A stretch of 64,000 nucleotides of DNA from Mycolicibacterium xanthum (GCF_019710635.1 NZ_JAIFZS010000011.1:62001-126000), one strand, 5' to 3'; shown: positions 36,096 to 46,052, numbered from the stretch's first letter. Numbers and translations: made by a program. Notes: generated from the sequence alone by a model not told the origin.

Positions 36096-37234
36096 GAGGC
36101 GAACGCCTCGTCCACCGGCAACCGGTATCCCCGCTTCACCACGGTCGCCACCATCTTCTTGTCGCCCAGTGCGGTGCGCAGCCGCAGCACGGCGGTCTCC
36201 ACGGCGTGGGTGTCGGTACCCGCACCCGGCAGTGCGCGCAGCAGATCGGCCCGCGAGACCACCGTCCCGGGGCGGTGGGCCAGCGCCCGGATGGTCGCCA
36301 TACCGGCCGGCGACATCACCTTGACCTCGCCGTCGACCAGCACGCAGTTGCCGCGGATCTCGAGCAGCCGCCCGGCCACCCGGAGCGTGCGGGCGCGCAG
36401 CAGCGGCAGTTCGTCGGTGATGTGGCGCGCCAGCGCGCCCAGCCGCATCCGCTCCGGGGCCGATGTCGGCACCCCCAACCGGACCAGCGGGCGTGCGGTC
36501 ACCGGGCCGACGCACATCGCGTGCACGTCGTTGCGCAGCGCGGACAGCACCGCGGCCTCGATGCCGAGTTCGGCGGCGCGCATCAGCACCGAGGCGACGG
36601 CGGGTGCGGAGGTGAAGCTCACCGCGTCGAAGCCCTCCTCGGCGATACCGGCGACCAGCTGGTCGAAGGCGCCGTGCCGGGGAGCGGGGTGCCAGCGGTA
36701 GACCAGGATCGGCACCACCTCGGCACCCGCGGCGCGCAGCTCGTCGAGGAACTCCGGAAACGGATCCCATTCCGCGGTCGCGCCGTGCAGCTGCACCGCG
36801 ATGCGCGCTCCGGAGATGCCACCGTCGATCAGGTAGTGCAGCAGCTCGCGCGACGATTCCGACTCGGGCGACCACTCCTCGGGCAGCCCCGCCGCGCGCA
36901 ATGCGCCGGTCGCCTTGGGCCCGCGCGAGACGATGCGCGCCTTGGCCAGCGATTCGGTGAGCTCGGTCGAGATCCCCCAGCCGTCGGCCGCGGCGATCCA
37001 CCCGCGGAAACCGATCCCGGTGGTGGCGATGACGATGTCCGGGGGCGAGTCGATCAACGTCTGGGTGTGGAGGCGCAGTTCGTCGTCGTCGGGCAGCGGG
37101 ACCATCTCGATCGCCGCGGCGCTGGTGACGGTGGCGCCACGACGTCGCAGCAGCGTGCTGAGTTCGTCGGCACGCCGCGCTGACGTCACCGCGACCCGGA
37201 AACCGGTGAGCGGTGACCAGTCCGGCTCACTCAT
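36092..37234 (-). CDS. Uroporphyrinogen-III synthase fused to a winged-helix DNA-binding domain (Rv0260c-like)
   Basis: 380 residues, ATG at 37232-37234. Residues 1-265 form a HemD domain (FRVAVTSARRADELSTLLRR at the start, IATTGIGFRGWIAAADGWGI, and VSFTSAPAVASVLM). Residues about 290-376 form an OmpR/PhoB-type winged helix (GEVKVMSPAGMATIRALAHR, then AVETAVLRLRTALGDKKMVA with KRGYRLP). The first domain would close hydroxymethylbilane to uroporphyrinogen III; the second can bind DNA, so the protein may also regulate nitrite or tetrapyrrole genes. It is known as Rv0260c in M. tuberculosis. It is coupled to cbiX by ATGA. Confidence 0.9.
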   Translation of the reverse strand: MSEPDWSPLTGFRVAVTSARRADELSTLLRRRGATVTSAAAIEMVPLPDDDELRLHTQTLIDSPPDIVIATTGIGFRGWIAAADGWGISTELTESLAKARIVSRGPKATGALRAAGLPEEWSPESESSRELLHYLIDGGISGARIAVQLHGATAEWDPFPEFLDELRAAGAEVVPILVYRWHPAPRHGAFDQLVAGIAEEGFDAVSFTSAPAVASVLMRAAELGIEAAVLSALRNDVHAMCVGPVTARPLVRLGVPTSAPERMRLGALARHITDELPLLRARTLRVAGRLLEIRGNCVLVDGEVKVMSPAGMATIRALAHRPGTVVSRADLLRALPGAGTDTHAVETAVLRLRTALGDKKMVATVVKRGYRLPVDEAFAS

Positions 37235-37325
37235 GGCTACTGTCTATTCACCACATGTGTCGCCGTGATTAAGCGGTCATTGCCTGGTCATGTCGCGCCC
37301 CGCCGGGCAGTGAACTTCCGCTCAC

Positions 37326-37346
37326 CACAGCGGATGTCCCGCTGTG
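37326..37346. terminator. Hairpin downstream of aac(2')
   Basis: CACAGCGG (37326-37333) pairs with CCGCTGTG (37339-37346) around 5 nt, 10 bp after the stop of the aac gene. Short GC-rich stem, no T tract. Confidence 0.45.
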
Positions 37347-37355
37347 AGGTCCGGT

Positions 37356-37907
<552 letters not shown>

Positions 37908-38023
37908 CTACCAGCGCCGGGCGGGCGGCGCTGTGGTACCGCCGCGTGAAGGCGACTTCACGTTGGTGCACGAGCGTGCTGGCAACTTCACTCTCGCGGG
38001 GTGGGCGGAGTGGGCGGGGTGGG

Positions 38024-38926
38024 TCAGTGGTCGGCGGGCTCCCACGGCCGCCGGGGACGGGACCAGTGCAGGCGGACCGTCTGACCGGGCCGGGCCTGCG
38101 CGATCCGGTCGACGTCGTCGTCGGCCACCACGCCGACGACCGGATAACCCCCGGTGACGGGGTGATCGGGGCCGAGGATCACCGGGAATCCGTTCGGCGG
38201 CACCTGGATCGCACCGCGGGTGGCCCCCTCGCTGGGCAGCTGGCGGTCCGGCCACCGGTACTCCAGCGGCATCCCGACCAGCCTCATTCCGACCCGGTCG
38301 CTGCGGTTGGTCACCTGCCAGTTGGTGCGCACCAGGATGTCGGGATCGACGAACCAGTCGTCCCGGGGCCCGGGCACCACCCTCAGGTCGAGCACCGCGT
38401 CATCGAGCCGGGCGACCGGCGCCTGGTCGAGTTCGGGGAATTCGTCGGTGTGGATGCCGACCGGCAGGGCATCGCCGCGCCGCAGCGGCAGCGGGCCGAT
38501 CGCCGACATCACGTCGTAGCTGCGCGACCCCAGCACGGGCTGCACATCGAATCCGCCGCGCACCGCCAGGTAGGACCGCAGGCCGCAACGCGGAGCGCCC
38601 AGCGAGATCACCTCGCCGTCACGGGCATGGTGGATGCTGTTGGTGCCGAACGGAACTCCGTTCCCGGCCGGGTTGGTGTCGGCCCCGGTCACGGCGATCG
38701 CCACCCCTTCCCGGCCGCCGCCGTGCACCCGCGCGGTGAACCCGCCCATCGTCACCTCGACGGTCGCGCGGTCGTCCGGGTTGGCGACCAGCCGGTTGGC
38801 CAGGGTGTGCGCCCGGCGGTCCGCCGCCCCCGAGCGGGTCACCCCCAGGTGCGACAGCCCCGGCCGGCCGAGGTCCTCCACCAGTGCCAGCGGGCCGGTC
38901 TGCAGCACCTCCAGCGTCACGTTCAT
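38024..38926 (-). CDS. 5-oxoprolinase subunit C family protein (PxpC / biotin-dependent carboxylase-like)
   Basis: 300 residues. The ATG (38924-38926) overlaps the upstream pxpB-like stop as ATGA. Family markers: [20 protein letters not shown] and [13 protein letters not shown] at the N-terminus, [20 protein letters not shown] near residue 115, and [19 protein letters not shown] at the C-terminus. Together with the next gene it forms the two cyclophilin-like subunits of the PxpABC 5-oxoprolinase (allophanate-hydrolase subunit 2 homologue). The LamB/YcsF partner PxpA is not in the window. Corresponds to Rv0263c. Confidence 0.88.
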   Translation of the reverse strand: MNVTLEVLQTGPLALVEDLGRPGLSHLGVTRSGAADRRAHTLANRLVANPDDRATVEVTMGGFTARVHGGGREGVAIAVTGADTNPAGNGVPFGTNSIHHARDGEVISLGAPRCGLRSYLAVRGGFDVQPVLGSRSYDVMSAIGPLPLRRGDALPVGIHTDEFPELDQAPVARLDDAVLDLRVVPGPRDDWFVDPDILVRTNWQVTNRSDRVGMRLVGMPLEYRWPDRQLPSEGATRGAIQVPPNGFPVILGPDHPVTGGYPVVGVVADDDVDRIAQARPGQTVRLHWSRPRRPWEPADH

Positions 38927-39603
38927 GGCCGCACCCCGCCGTCGGTCGCCTGGAACTGCACCCACAGCCCGGGCGTCAACAGTGACGGGATCTCGCGTTC
39001 GATGTCCCACAGCGGCGCGGCGGTGCGTCCGATCAGCTGCCACCCGCCGGGCGACTCGCGTGGGTAGACCCCGCTGAACTCGCCGGCCAGGCCGACCGAG
39101 CCGACCGGCACCTTGGTGCGGGGATCGGGCCGTCGCGGCACCGCCAGGCGTTCGTGGCCACCCGCCAGGTAGGCAAACCCCGGTGCGAAGCCACTGAACG
39201 TCACCCGCCAGGGCCGTCCGGTGTGCGCGGCGACCACCTCGCCGGAGGTCATGCCGGTGAGCCGGGCCACCTCGTCGAGGTCCTCGCCGTCGTAACTGAC
39301 GTCGATGACGACGTCGGCGCGGCCGTTCGCCGGCGCCGCAGGGCGGTCCTGGCTGACCCGGACCCGGGCCAGCCGCTGCCGGGTGGGGGCCAGGTAGCGC
39401 GACTGCGCCAGTTTGACCAGGACCGTGCGGGCGGCGGGGACGATGTCCTCCACCCCCGGCAGGTCGGCGGCCCGCAGGGCGTCGGTCCATGCCAGCACCT
39501 CGACGGTGTCGGCGAACTCGAGGAGCAGCGCCCGATCGCCGTAGTCCCGGATCCCCGCGCCACCGGTGTACATCGTGTCCATCACATCCGCTGTCACGCT
39601 CAT
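38923..39603 (-). CDS. 5-oxoprolinase subunit B family protein (PxpB / KipI-like)
   Basis: 226 residues from 39603; internal ATGs at residues 8 and 11 may be the real start. It shows [20 protein letters not shown] at the N-terminus and the strongly conserved [14 protein letters not shown] and [20 protein letters not shown] with GGWQLIGRT in the second half, the signature of allophanate-hydrolase-subunit-1/PxpB proteins. It would act with PxpC (and PxpA) in ATP-dependent opening of 5-oxoproline to glutamate. Coupled to pxpC by ATGA. Corresponds to Rv0264c. Confidence 0.88.
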   Translation of the reverse strand: MSVTADVMDTMYTGGAGIRDYGDRALLLEFADTVEVLAWTDALRAADLPGVEDIVPAARTVLVKLAQSRYLAPTRQRLARVRVSQDRPAAPANGRADVVIDVSYDGEDLDEVARLTGMTSGEVVAAHTGRPWRVTFSGFAPGFAYLAGGHERLAVPRRPDPRTKVPVGSVGLAGEFSGVYPRESPGGWQLIGRTAAPLWDIEREIPSLLTPGLWVQFQATDGGVRP

Positions 39604-39688
39604 CTGCCCAAGCTACCGCCGAGTAGCTTTTGTGGGCCCGTACTCCGGAAAGCTCTCGGAGCCTTGCCAGAGCAGCCTTAACGATGGC

Positions 39689-40381
39689 TCAGAACACGGG
39701 GTGATACGTGGGCTCGCGCCGCTTGATGAACGCGATGACGCGGTAGGTCACCGGCAGCATGACGACCTCGATGGCGGTCTTGTACAGCCAGCCCAGCGCG
39801 GTGTAGACGGCGAAATCACCGAAGGTGTTGATCCCGATCGCGCTGGCCGCGATCGCGCAGAACACCACGGTGTCGCCGAGCTGCCCGACGAACGTCGACC
39901 CGATCAGGCGGGCCCACAGGTGCTTTTCCTTGGTGCGCTCCTTGATCGCCACCACCGCCCACGCGTTCAGCGTCTGACCGACGATGAAGCCGGCCAGCCC
40001 CGCGACGATCAACTGGGTGTACGCGCCGACGACGTTCTCGAAGTGCTCCTGGTTGGCGTAGAAGTCCGCGGCCGGAAGGTAGATGGTGATCCAGAAGGCA
40101 AGCGCGGCAAGGGCATTCATCGCAAACCCGGTGAAGATCGCGCGCCGGGCCGCTTTGAAGCCGTACACCTCGGACAGCACGTCGCCGATCACATAGGTCA
40201 GCGGGAACACGATGAACCCGCCGTCGGTGATGATCGGCCCGAAGGCCACCCCCTTGGTGGCGGTGACGTTGGAGATGATCACCAGCGCGGTGAACACCGC
40301 GACGAGGACCGGGTAGTAGGCCGACCCGACCCGGGCGAACGCGGCGTGCTGCTCGTGATCGGTGGTCTGCTCGCTGGTCAC
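39689..40381 (-). CDS. Queuosine-precursor transporter (VUT/YhhQ family)
   Basis: 230 residues. Six membrane helices are visible after a polar N-terminal 20 residues. VUT/DUF165 motifs: NVTATKGVAFGPIITDGGFI, FPLTYVIGDVLSEVYGFKAA near residue 60, GQTLNAWAVVAIKERT near residue 134, and STFVGQLGDTVVFCAIA near residue 157. In E. coli the family imports preQ0/preQ1. It stands 12 bp downstream of fecB2 on the same strand and may be co-transcribed. Whether this bacterium makes queuosine cannot be judged from the window. Confidence 0.87.
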   Translation of the reverse strand: MTSEQTTDHEQHAAFARVGSAYYPVLVAVFTALVIISNVTATKGVAFGPIITDGGFIVFPLTYVIGDVLSEVYGFKAARRAIFTGFAMNALAALAFWITIYLPAADFYANQEHFENVVGAYTQLIVAGLAGFIVGQTLNAWAVVAIKERTKEKHLWARLIGSTFVGQLGDTVVFCAIAASAIGINTFGDFAVYTALGWLYKTAIEVVMLPVTYRVIAFIKRREPTYHPVF

Positions 40382-40393
40382 CGCATCATTAGA

Positions 40394-41332
40394 TCAGCCG
40401 AGGGCGGTCTTGATCATGGTCGGCAACCGGGCCGCGACCACCGGCCACGACAGCACCGACGCGTAGGCGATGGCTGCGGCGAGTTCCCTGCCGGTGAACA
40501 CGTTGCGCCCGGCCCGCCGGGCCACCACCGGGTCGGCGAGCAGCGCGGCCTGCTCGTCATCGCTCTCGGTGGCCCAGATCAGCACGTCGGCGTCCCCGAG
40601 CACCGCGGCCATCCGGTCGCGCGCGATCAGCGGCCCGTCGGTGTCGGCGACGGTGAGCCCCATCTCGGTGAGGAACTCGCGACGCCAGGTCGGCCCCAGC
40701 ACCGCGGCACCGTCGGGCTGCAGGGTTCCGCCGAGCAGCAGCACCCTGGTGTCCGCGAACTCCGGATGGGATTCCCTGATCGTGCCGAACGCAGCGTCGA
40801 TGCCGGCGATCTGGCTCTGCATGTCCTCGTGGTGGAACACGGCCTCGCCGATGGCTCCGGCCTGATCGCGCCACGGTTCGAAGAACGCGTCCTGCCCGGA
40901 CTGCGGGATCGTCGGCGCGATGGCCGACAGCTCGGTATAGGTGTCCTGGTCCAGGCCGGCGTTCGTGGCGACGATGAGGTCGGGACGCAGCGCGGCGATG
41001 CGCGCGACCTGAACACCGTCGGTCAGGTCGAGCACCTCCGGCTTGGCGTCGCCGAGCTGCTTACGTGCCCACGGCCACACGCCGAAGGGTTCACCGCCGA
41101 ACCAGTCGGTCACCGCGACCGGGACCACACCGAGGCCCAGCAGGTCGTCGGCGCCGGTCAGGCCCGCACTGACCACCCGGGTGGGTGGTGCGGGAACGCG
41201 GGTCTCGCCGAAGGCATGTGCGACCGTGACCGAGCCGTCATCGGCCACCGTTCCGGGAGGTTCGTCCGTGCTGCAGGCCGAGACGAACACCGCTCCGGCG
41301 GTCGCCGTCAAGAAGCTGCGCCGGGACCACAT
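40394..41332 (-). CDS. fecB2: Iron-siderophore substrate-binding lipoprotein (FecB2-like)
   Basis: 312 residues from ATG 41330-41332; a TTG three codons upstream is possible. The N-terminus combines a twin-arginine motif (SRRSFLT) with a lipobox ending Cys20 (VSAC), so it is probably exported folded by Tat and lipidated. The rest is a type-III periplasmic-binding fold (TRVVSAGLTGADDLLGLGVV near residue 50, LRPDLIVATNAGLD, DVLIWATES). It would bind ferric siderophore or heme at the outer side of the membrane. Corresponds to Rv0265c. No permease or ATPase gene is adjacent. Confidence 0.87.
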   Translation of the reverse strand: MWSRRSFLTATAGAVFVSACSTDEPPGTVADDGSVTVAHAFGETRVPAPPTRVVSAGLTGADDLLGLGVVPVAVTDWFGGEPFGVWPWARKQLGDAKPEVLDLTDGVQVARIAALRPDLIVATNAGLDQDTYTELSAIAPTIPQSGQDAFFEPWRDQAGAIGEAVFHHEDMQSQIAGIDAAFGTIRESHPEFADTRVLLLGGTLQPDGAAVLGPTWRREFLTEMGLTVADTDGPLIARDRMAAVLGDADVLIWATESDDEQAALLADPVVARRAGRNVFTGRELAAAIAYASVLSWPVVAARLPTMIKTALG

Positions 41333-41412
41333 CGTCGACAAGGGTTACAGCGTGGACGGCGCGAAGGGCGTTCTGACCATGTCAGGAGGGTAGTGCGCAG
41401 GACGTGGCCGCG

Positions 41413-42039
41413 TCATTCCTCGTCGTCGGTCGGGGCATCCACCCGCGGGCGCAGCGGAAGCCCGGCGTCGAGGAAGTCCAGTCCCGCGAAGATGGTCTCC
41501 GGTTTCATCGGGGTGCCGTGCAGCGCGGCCATCATCACCCCGGTCATCGCACCGGCGGTGATCCGCAGATTCGGGTCGTCGAGCGGCCGGTCGAGACGCT
41601 GTGCCAGCGCTTCGGTGATCAGCTCGATGACATGGATGTACTCGCTGTAGAGCCCGCCCGCGGCCTCGGGCAGCGTGTACAGCAGCTGCTGGCGGCTCAT
41701 CTCCTCGGCCCATTCGGGTCCGGCGAAGCCGCCGAACACCTGCTCGAGCGCATGCTTGTACGCGGCGAACGGGGACAACTCGGGCGGCGCGGCGAGGAAG
41801 AGTTCGATGATCGGGCCCATCAACTGATCGGGTATCAGCAGGGCGGCCTTGTTGGGGAAGTACCGGAAGAACGTGCGGGGCGAGACGTCGGCCTGCTCGG
41901 CGATCTGCTCGACCGTGGTATCGGCGTAGCCGTGCTCGGCGAACAAGCGGTACGCGGTCAGCCGGATGTCCTCACGCGTCCGGCGCTTCTTGCGTTCCCG
42001 AAGCCCCATCGCCTTGCCGGGATCGTCGTCCTGGGACAT
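41413..42039 (-). CDS. TetR-family regulator
   Basis: 208 residues from ATG 42037-42039. Textbook TetR N-terminus: RERKKRRTREDIRLTAYRLF, AEHGYADTTVEQIAEQADVS with the helix-turn-helix at about residues 37-56, and PRTFFRYFPNKAALL. The C-terminal domain resembles the TetR group with LEQVFGGFAG and GAMTGVMMAALHG. It lies between fecB2 and lysE on the same strand. No palindrome stands out near its start. Target unknown. Confidence 0.88.
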   Translation of the reverse strand: MSQDDDPGKAMGLRERKKRRTREDIRLTAYRLFAEHGYADTTVEQIAEQADVSPRTFFRYFPNKAALLIPDQLMGPIIELFLAAPPELSPFAAYKHALEQVFGGFAGPEWAEEMSRQQLLYTLPEAAGGLYSEYIHVIELITEALAQRLDRPLDDPNLRITAGAMTGVMMAALHGTPMKPETIFAGLDFLDAGLPLRPRVDAPTDDEE

Positions 42040-42083
42040 GCCCCCGATTGTCCCGCAGTTTGTGCCAGAGCGGCGCGCGGGGT

Positions 42084-42689
42084 TCATCCGAGCGCCAGCG
42101 CCGCCCCGAGTCCGAGCATCATCGCGGCGATCACGCCGTCGAGCAGTCGCCAGGTCCGCGGCGCGGCGAAGAATCCGCGCAGCCGCCTGGCCCCGAATCC
42201 CAGTCCGGTGAACCACACCGCGCTCGCAGCGACCGCACCCACCCCGAACAACCAGCGGCCGTCCCGGTGCTCGTTGGCCAGGGCCCCCAGCAGGATGACG
42301 GTGTCCAGGTAGACGTGCGGGTTGAGGAACGTCAGCGCCAGGCAGGTGGCCAGCACTCCGGCCAGTCGTGCGGGCGCGGCCTCGGTAGGGGTGAGGGTGG
42401 TCGGTGTGAAGGCCCGCCGCGCCGCGAGCAGGCCGTAGCCGATGAGGAACAGCACGCCGCCGTACCGGGCCACCGTCACCAGGTCGGGGTGGGCGGCGAT
42501 GAGTGCTCCGAAGCCCGCGATGCCGGCGAAGATCAGCACCAGATCGGACACGGTGCACAGGGTGACCACGGCGAGCACGTGCTCGCCCCGGATGCCCTGA
42601 CGCAGGACGAAGGCGTTCTGGGCGCCGATGGCGGCGATCAGCGCCATGGTGGTGGCGAAGCCGCTGAGCACGACGACGGAACTGGTCAC
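42084..42689 (-). CDS. lysE: LysE/ArgO family amino-acid exporter
   Basis: 201 residues from GTG 42687-42689, with AGGTTGG upstream; this start matches the length of M. tuberculosis Rv1986 (about 199), while an ATG at 42719 would add ten residues. Six helices; the family core is [20 protein letters not shown] near residue 20, [20 protein letters not shown], and [20 protein letters not shown] near residue 118 (NPHVYLDT is diagnostic). It exports lysine or arginine. The usual divergent regulator LysG is not adjacent but is encoded 3.4 kb away at 46155. A near-palindrome at 42726-42744 is the likely LysG site. Confidence 0.88.
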   Translation of the reverse strand: MTSSVVVLSGFATTMALIAAIGAQNAFVLRQGIRGEHVLAVVTLCTVSDLVLIFAGIAGFGALIAAHPDLVTVARYGGVLFLIGYGLLAARRAFTPTTLTPTEAAPARLAGVLATCLALTFLNPHVYLDTVILLGALANEHRDGRWLFGVGAVAASAVWFTGLGFGARRLRGFFAAPRTWRLLDGVIAAMMLGLGAALALG

Positions 42690-43085
42690 GCCGACCAACC
42701 TAGGGAGTGTGATGAGCATCAGTACAGCTAAAGAATCTTCAGCTACATAAGAAGTACTAATGTAGATCCAGCCTCGTGGAGGCCGCGGGCCATCTCCCGG
42801 ACGGCCTGCCGTACCCGCAGTGGGGTCCGAGCCGCGACGGGTAATCGACAGTCGCTAGGTCAGTGGTAGTGCCATCCGGACAAAGATCCTGTGAAAATTG
42901 GGACCAAAGTCCTTGAAATCCACTCCACATTTCTGAAACCCTTCCCTCAACGCAGTAGCGGGGAGAAACTGTTTACTTCGGCCGCGCAGCCATGCAGACC
43001 AAACGTCAACGGGGCGTGGACGTGCTCACACCGGCCCAGCTGGTGGTGGGGTGTTTGTCAAACGCCGCACGGAAGAGGATCTGCC
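42690..43085. other. Intergenic region upstream of lysE
   Basis: About 400 bp. The left 70 bp are AT-rich and contain the probable LysG-binding palindrome and lysE promoter. The rest holds no gene I can support. A 22-codon open stretch from GTG 42776 to the TAA at 42842-42844 (ending [10 protein letters not shown]) looks like a gene fragment but has no family match. Right of 42845 the frame of the hydrolase gene is open without coding character until the TTG at 43086. The region probably marks the left junction of the block that separates lysE and lysG. Confidence 0.5.
42726..42744. promoter_or_regulatory. Probable LysG/ArgP-binding site in front of lysE
   Basis: AGCTAAAGAATCTTCAGCT is a near-palindrome (8 of 9 pairs match), 37 bp upstream of the chosen lysE start in an AT-rich island. 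Position and form suit the LysR-type activator of lysE. The matching regulator gene is at 46155. Confidence 0.55.
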
Positions 43086-44033
43086 TTGTCTTATGAAATA
43101 GTCGATGACCGTGGTAGCCGTTCTTATCTGACGGGTGGGCCGGACCGTGAGCACATCGTGCCCAGTGACGGGAAACCGGCCTATTACCGAGAACGCCTTG
43201 AGGTGAAGATCGCCGGCAGAACGATCAGGGACGTGTTCCTCTACGAACCTGACACCGAAGAGGTTCCGCTGGTCTCGGAGATGGCTACGGTCAAATTCGG
43301 CGGGCTGTGGACGACGGGCAATCTCTACATGGGGGAAGCGGCCGCGACCGCACAGTCCGGGCGACGGTTCGTCACCTTCGCGACGCACCGGCACCTGCCG
43401 TTGCGGGTTCAGCTGCTCGATGCCAGACACCGGCGAAGCCCTTATCTGCGCACCGCGCAGAACGGTCGTGCGGTCATCAAGGCGACGATCAGGCGCACCG
43501 GTGTCGAGAAGGTGCAGGCGAGCGGCCACTCGTACGGCGGAATGACCCTGCCCGAAATGGCGGCATTCTGCGGCGAGTACGTCGAAAGCATGATTCTGCA
43601 GGACCCGTCCGGAATAGCGCAGCACGACGTGCGCCTCGGTGATCTGTGGAACGAGGAGTTGAAGCGGGCCTCCGCCCACTTCAGGGCGCTCGAGAATCCC
43701 CCCCCGGACATGATGAAGAACGTCATCCGGCACATCACCGACAATCCGCTGCTCGCGATCCGCGAGGTGGTGGGCCTGCGGAATCCGGACATCCGGCCGA
43801 ATCTGGCAGCGGCGAGAGAAAAGGGTGTCAACGTCGGCCTGCTCGTCCTCGGCAGGTCCGCGATCTTCAATGCCCGAACGAACAGAAGCATCGCCGAAAC
43901 GGAAGGGCTGTTCCATCTGATCGATGAGGTGCCGGACGCCTACCACATCGATCCGAACCTGCGACCCGGGCCGGTCGTCGAGGCCCAGAACAGAATGTTC
44001 GATGCACTGAGGCGCTTGAGAAAGGCCGCCTGA
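43086..44033 (+). CDS. Alpha/beta-hydrolase-like protein
   Basis: 315 residues from TTG 43086, chosen because GAAGAGGA lies about 7 nt upstream; an ATG at 42891 is the longer alternative. The nucleophile elbow GHSYGG is near residue 145 (VEKVQASGHSYGGMTLPEMA), followed by helices and DPSGIAQHDV. A later LLVLGRSAIFNARTN may carry part of the acid region, and a C-terminal DAYHIDPNLRP supplies a possible catalytic His. The part between residues about 85 and 130 is unusually basic and poorly structured for the fold, so the gene may be partly damaged. Lower GC than neighbours suggests recent acquisition. Substrate unknown. Confidence 0.6.
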   Translation: MSYEIVDDRGSRSYLTGGPDREHIVPSDGKPAYYRERLEVKIAGRTIRDVFLYEPDTEEVPLVSEMATVKFGGLWTTGNLYMGEAAATAQSGRRFVTFATHRHLPLRVQLLDARHRRSPYLRTAQNGRAVIKATIRRTGVEKVQASGHSYGGMTLPEMAAFCGEYVESMILQDPSGIAQHDVRLGDLWNEELKRASAHFRALENPPPDMMKNVIRHITDNPLLAIREVVGLRNPDIRPNLAAAREKGVNVGLLVLGRSAIFNARTNRSIAETEGLFHLIDEVPDAYHIDPNLRPGPVVEAQNRMFDALRRLRKAA

Positions 44034-44189
44034 CCTATCGCGCTGTGATCACCCGGGCGCCCGTTGAGCCGTCGTCGGTGGCCGGCCATCTGGTCCGGTT
44101 CGGCGAGCGTGACGAACTCAGTCTGCAGAGGCGCCGGCGCGGGCAACCCGGCTGATCACGGGATGGTGCACCCCGTACTCTGGCCAACC

Positions 44190-44990
44190 GTGATCGATAT
44201 CGCCCTGAGCGAGATGCGCAACTGGTTCGGTTTCGGGGTGGCGGGCAATTTCGCCGGGCACCTCGAGCAGGCCGGCGAGGCCGTCGACTTCGTGAACGTG
44301 GCCACCGAGGGCACCGCACCGAAGGGGATCTTTCCGTGGTACGCCCCGGGCTCGGACACCTTCCTCGGTGAATTCCCGCTGTCCAACGATGCGATCCAGC
44401 TTCCCGGTGAGAGCGATGGGCCGCTGAACCTGCAGATCGAGCCCGAGGTGGGGCTGGTCTGCCGGGTGGTGTGGCAGGGCGACACCGTCGTTACCTTGCA
44501 GCCGTTCGCGCTCGGGGCGTTCAACGACTGTTCGATCCGCCGCCCGGGCGCGCCGAAGATCAGCTACAAGAAGAACTGGGGGCCGGCCTCCAAAGGCGTC
44601 GCCCCCACGTTCTTCGAGATCAGTGACCTGACCCCGGACGGCCCGACCGCGACACTGCGCCTGGTCTGTTTCCTGCGCAGTGGTGGCAAGCAGCACGCCT
44701 ACGGCGTCGACAGTCCGCTGATCGGTTACTCGTACTACGGCGAGGTGCTGCTGGACTGGATCGTCGAGCGCCTGGCCAACCAGAAGGGATCGCCGGACAC
44801 CCCACTCGAGGATGTCGGAGCCCTGATGGTCGCCAGCGGGCACCCGGAGCACGTCCTCATCGGCATCGGCGCCACCCGGTACACCCCGCTGGGGGAGTCG
44901 ACCTTCCTCACGGCGGGTGACCAGGCCGTCGTCCGCGTCTACGACACCGTGTCGGAGGAAGCCTCCGAGTTGACCCAACTGGTCACGTAG
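44190..44990 (+). CDS. DUF5718-like protein
   Basis: 266 residues from GTG 44190; an in-frame ATG at 44214 is possible. The opening MRNWFGFGVAGNFAGHLEQA and the following GEAVDFVNVATEGTAPKGIF are what I associate with DUF5718, a family of unknown role. The sequence alternates strands and loops with LPGESDGPLNLQIEPEVGLV, FNDCSIRRPGAPKISYKKNW, and a C-terminal YTPLGESTFLTAGDQAVVRV. Two of these blocks recall fumarylacetoacetate-hydrolase folds, but the metal-binding motifs are not evident. Second gene of the block that separates lysE and lysG. Confidence 0.65.
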   Translation: MIDIALSEMRNWFGFGVAGNFAGHLEQAGEAVDFVNVATEGTAPKGIFPWYAPGSDTFLGEFPLSNDAIQLPGESDGPLNLQIEPEVGLVCRVVWQGDTVVTLQPFALGAFNDCSIRRPGAPKISYKKNWGPASKGVAPTFFEISDLTPDGPTATLRLVCFLRSGGKQHAYGVDSPLIGYSYYGEVLLDWIVERLANQKGSPDTPLEDVGALMVASGHPEHVLIGIGATRYTPLGESTFLTAGDQAVVRVYDTVSEEASELTQLVT

Positions 44991-45041
44991 CCGCCCGATC
45001 CGTCGGTGTCGCGGTATCCCGTTCGGTTACCATGGCCGCCG

Positions 45042-46052
45042 ATGGCCGATGACGATGATATGAGCGGGCAGCGTGCCCTGGTGCTGGGGGCCAGCGGCAA
45101 CGTCGGGGCGTGCGTGACACGGCACCTGGTCGACGCGGGTGCCGACGTCCGGGTGCTGTTGCGAAAGTCGAGTTCCACGAAGGGAATCGACGGCTACGAC
45201 GTGGATCGCCGCTACGGCGACCCGTTCGATGCGGCGACGGTGGCGGCGGCGATGGCCGATCGCGACGTGGTCTACTACTGCATCGTCGACACCAGGGCGG
45301 AACTGCGCGATCCCGGGCCGCTGTTCGCGACCAACGTCGAGGGCCTGCGCAAGGTCCTGGACGTCGCCGTCGACATGCCGCTGCAGCGGTTCGTCTTCCT
45401 CAGCACCATCGGGACCATCGCGGTGAACCGGGGCGGCGACAGTGTGGACGAGGACACGCCGTTCAACTGGGCGGACCGGTCCGGCGGCTACATCGAGTCC
45501 CGGCGTGCGGCCGAGGCGCTGGTGTTGCGCTACGCCGCCGAGCGGGGTCTCCCCGCGGTGGTGGCCAACGTGTCCAACCCGTATGGGCCGCCGGATTGGC
45601 AGCCCCGGCAGGGGGTGTTCGTGCAGATGGCCGCCCTCGGGAAGATGCCGTTCTACATCCGTGGGGTCGGGTTCGAGGTGGTCGGGATCGACGACGCTGC
45701 CGATGCGATGCTGCGGGCCAGCCGCCGGGGCCGGGTCGGCGAGCGCTACATCGTCTCCGATCGGTTCATGACACATCAGGAGCTGGTGACCACGGCTGCG
45801 ACGGCCGGCGGCGCCCGCCCGCCACGGTTCGGCATGCCGATGGCCGTGATGTACGCCGTCGGTTGGCTCAGCGACGCGGCCTCCGCGGTCCTGCGCCGCA
45901 ACCTCCCGCTCAGCAGGCAGGGCGCGTTCTTGCTGGAGCACGCGTCGCCGGCCAGCCATGCCAAGGCCACCCGGGAACTCGGCTGGCATCCCCGTCCGAC
46001 CGAGGAGTCCATCCGGCGTGCCGCCGAGAACTATGTGAGCAGAGCCGGTTAG
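45042..46052 (+). CDS. NAD-dependent epimerase/dehydratase (extended SDR)
   Basis: 336 residues from ATG 45042; a second ATG at 45060 fits the fold start equally well. The Rossmann motif is ALVLGASGNVGACVTRHLVD (TGxxGxxG-like). The helix that carries the catalytic Tyr reads GGYIESRRAAEALVL. The usual YxxxK appears as YxxxR, so the Lys that lowers the Tyr pKa is Arg here. A hydrophobic patch near residues 255-275 (MAVMYAVGWLSDAASAVL) is as seen in 3-beta-HSD-like SDRs. It would act on a sugar nucleotide or sterol-like substrate. Third gene of the inserted block. Confidence 0.8.
   Translation: MADDDDMSGQRALVLGASGNVGACVTRHLVDAGADVRVLLRKSSSTKGIDGYDVDRRYGDPFDAATVAAAMADRDVVYYCIVDTRAELRDPGPLFATNVEGLRKVLDVAVDMPLQRFVFLSTIGTIAVNRGGDSVDEDTPFNWADRSGGYIESRRAAEALVLRYAAERGLPAVVANVSNPYGPPDWQPRQGVFVQMAALGKMPFYIRGVGFEVVGIDDAADAMLRASRRGRVGERYIVSDRFMTHQELVTTAATAGGARPPRFGMPMAVMYAVGWLSDAASAVLRRNLPLSRQGAFLLEHASPASHAKATRELGWHPRPTEESIRRAAENYVSRAG

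Noticed and set aside
42776..42844. 22-codon open stretch ending [10 protein letters not shown] in the lysE upstream region
   Set aside because: May be a gene fragment, but too short and without recognisable family.
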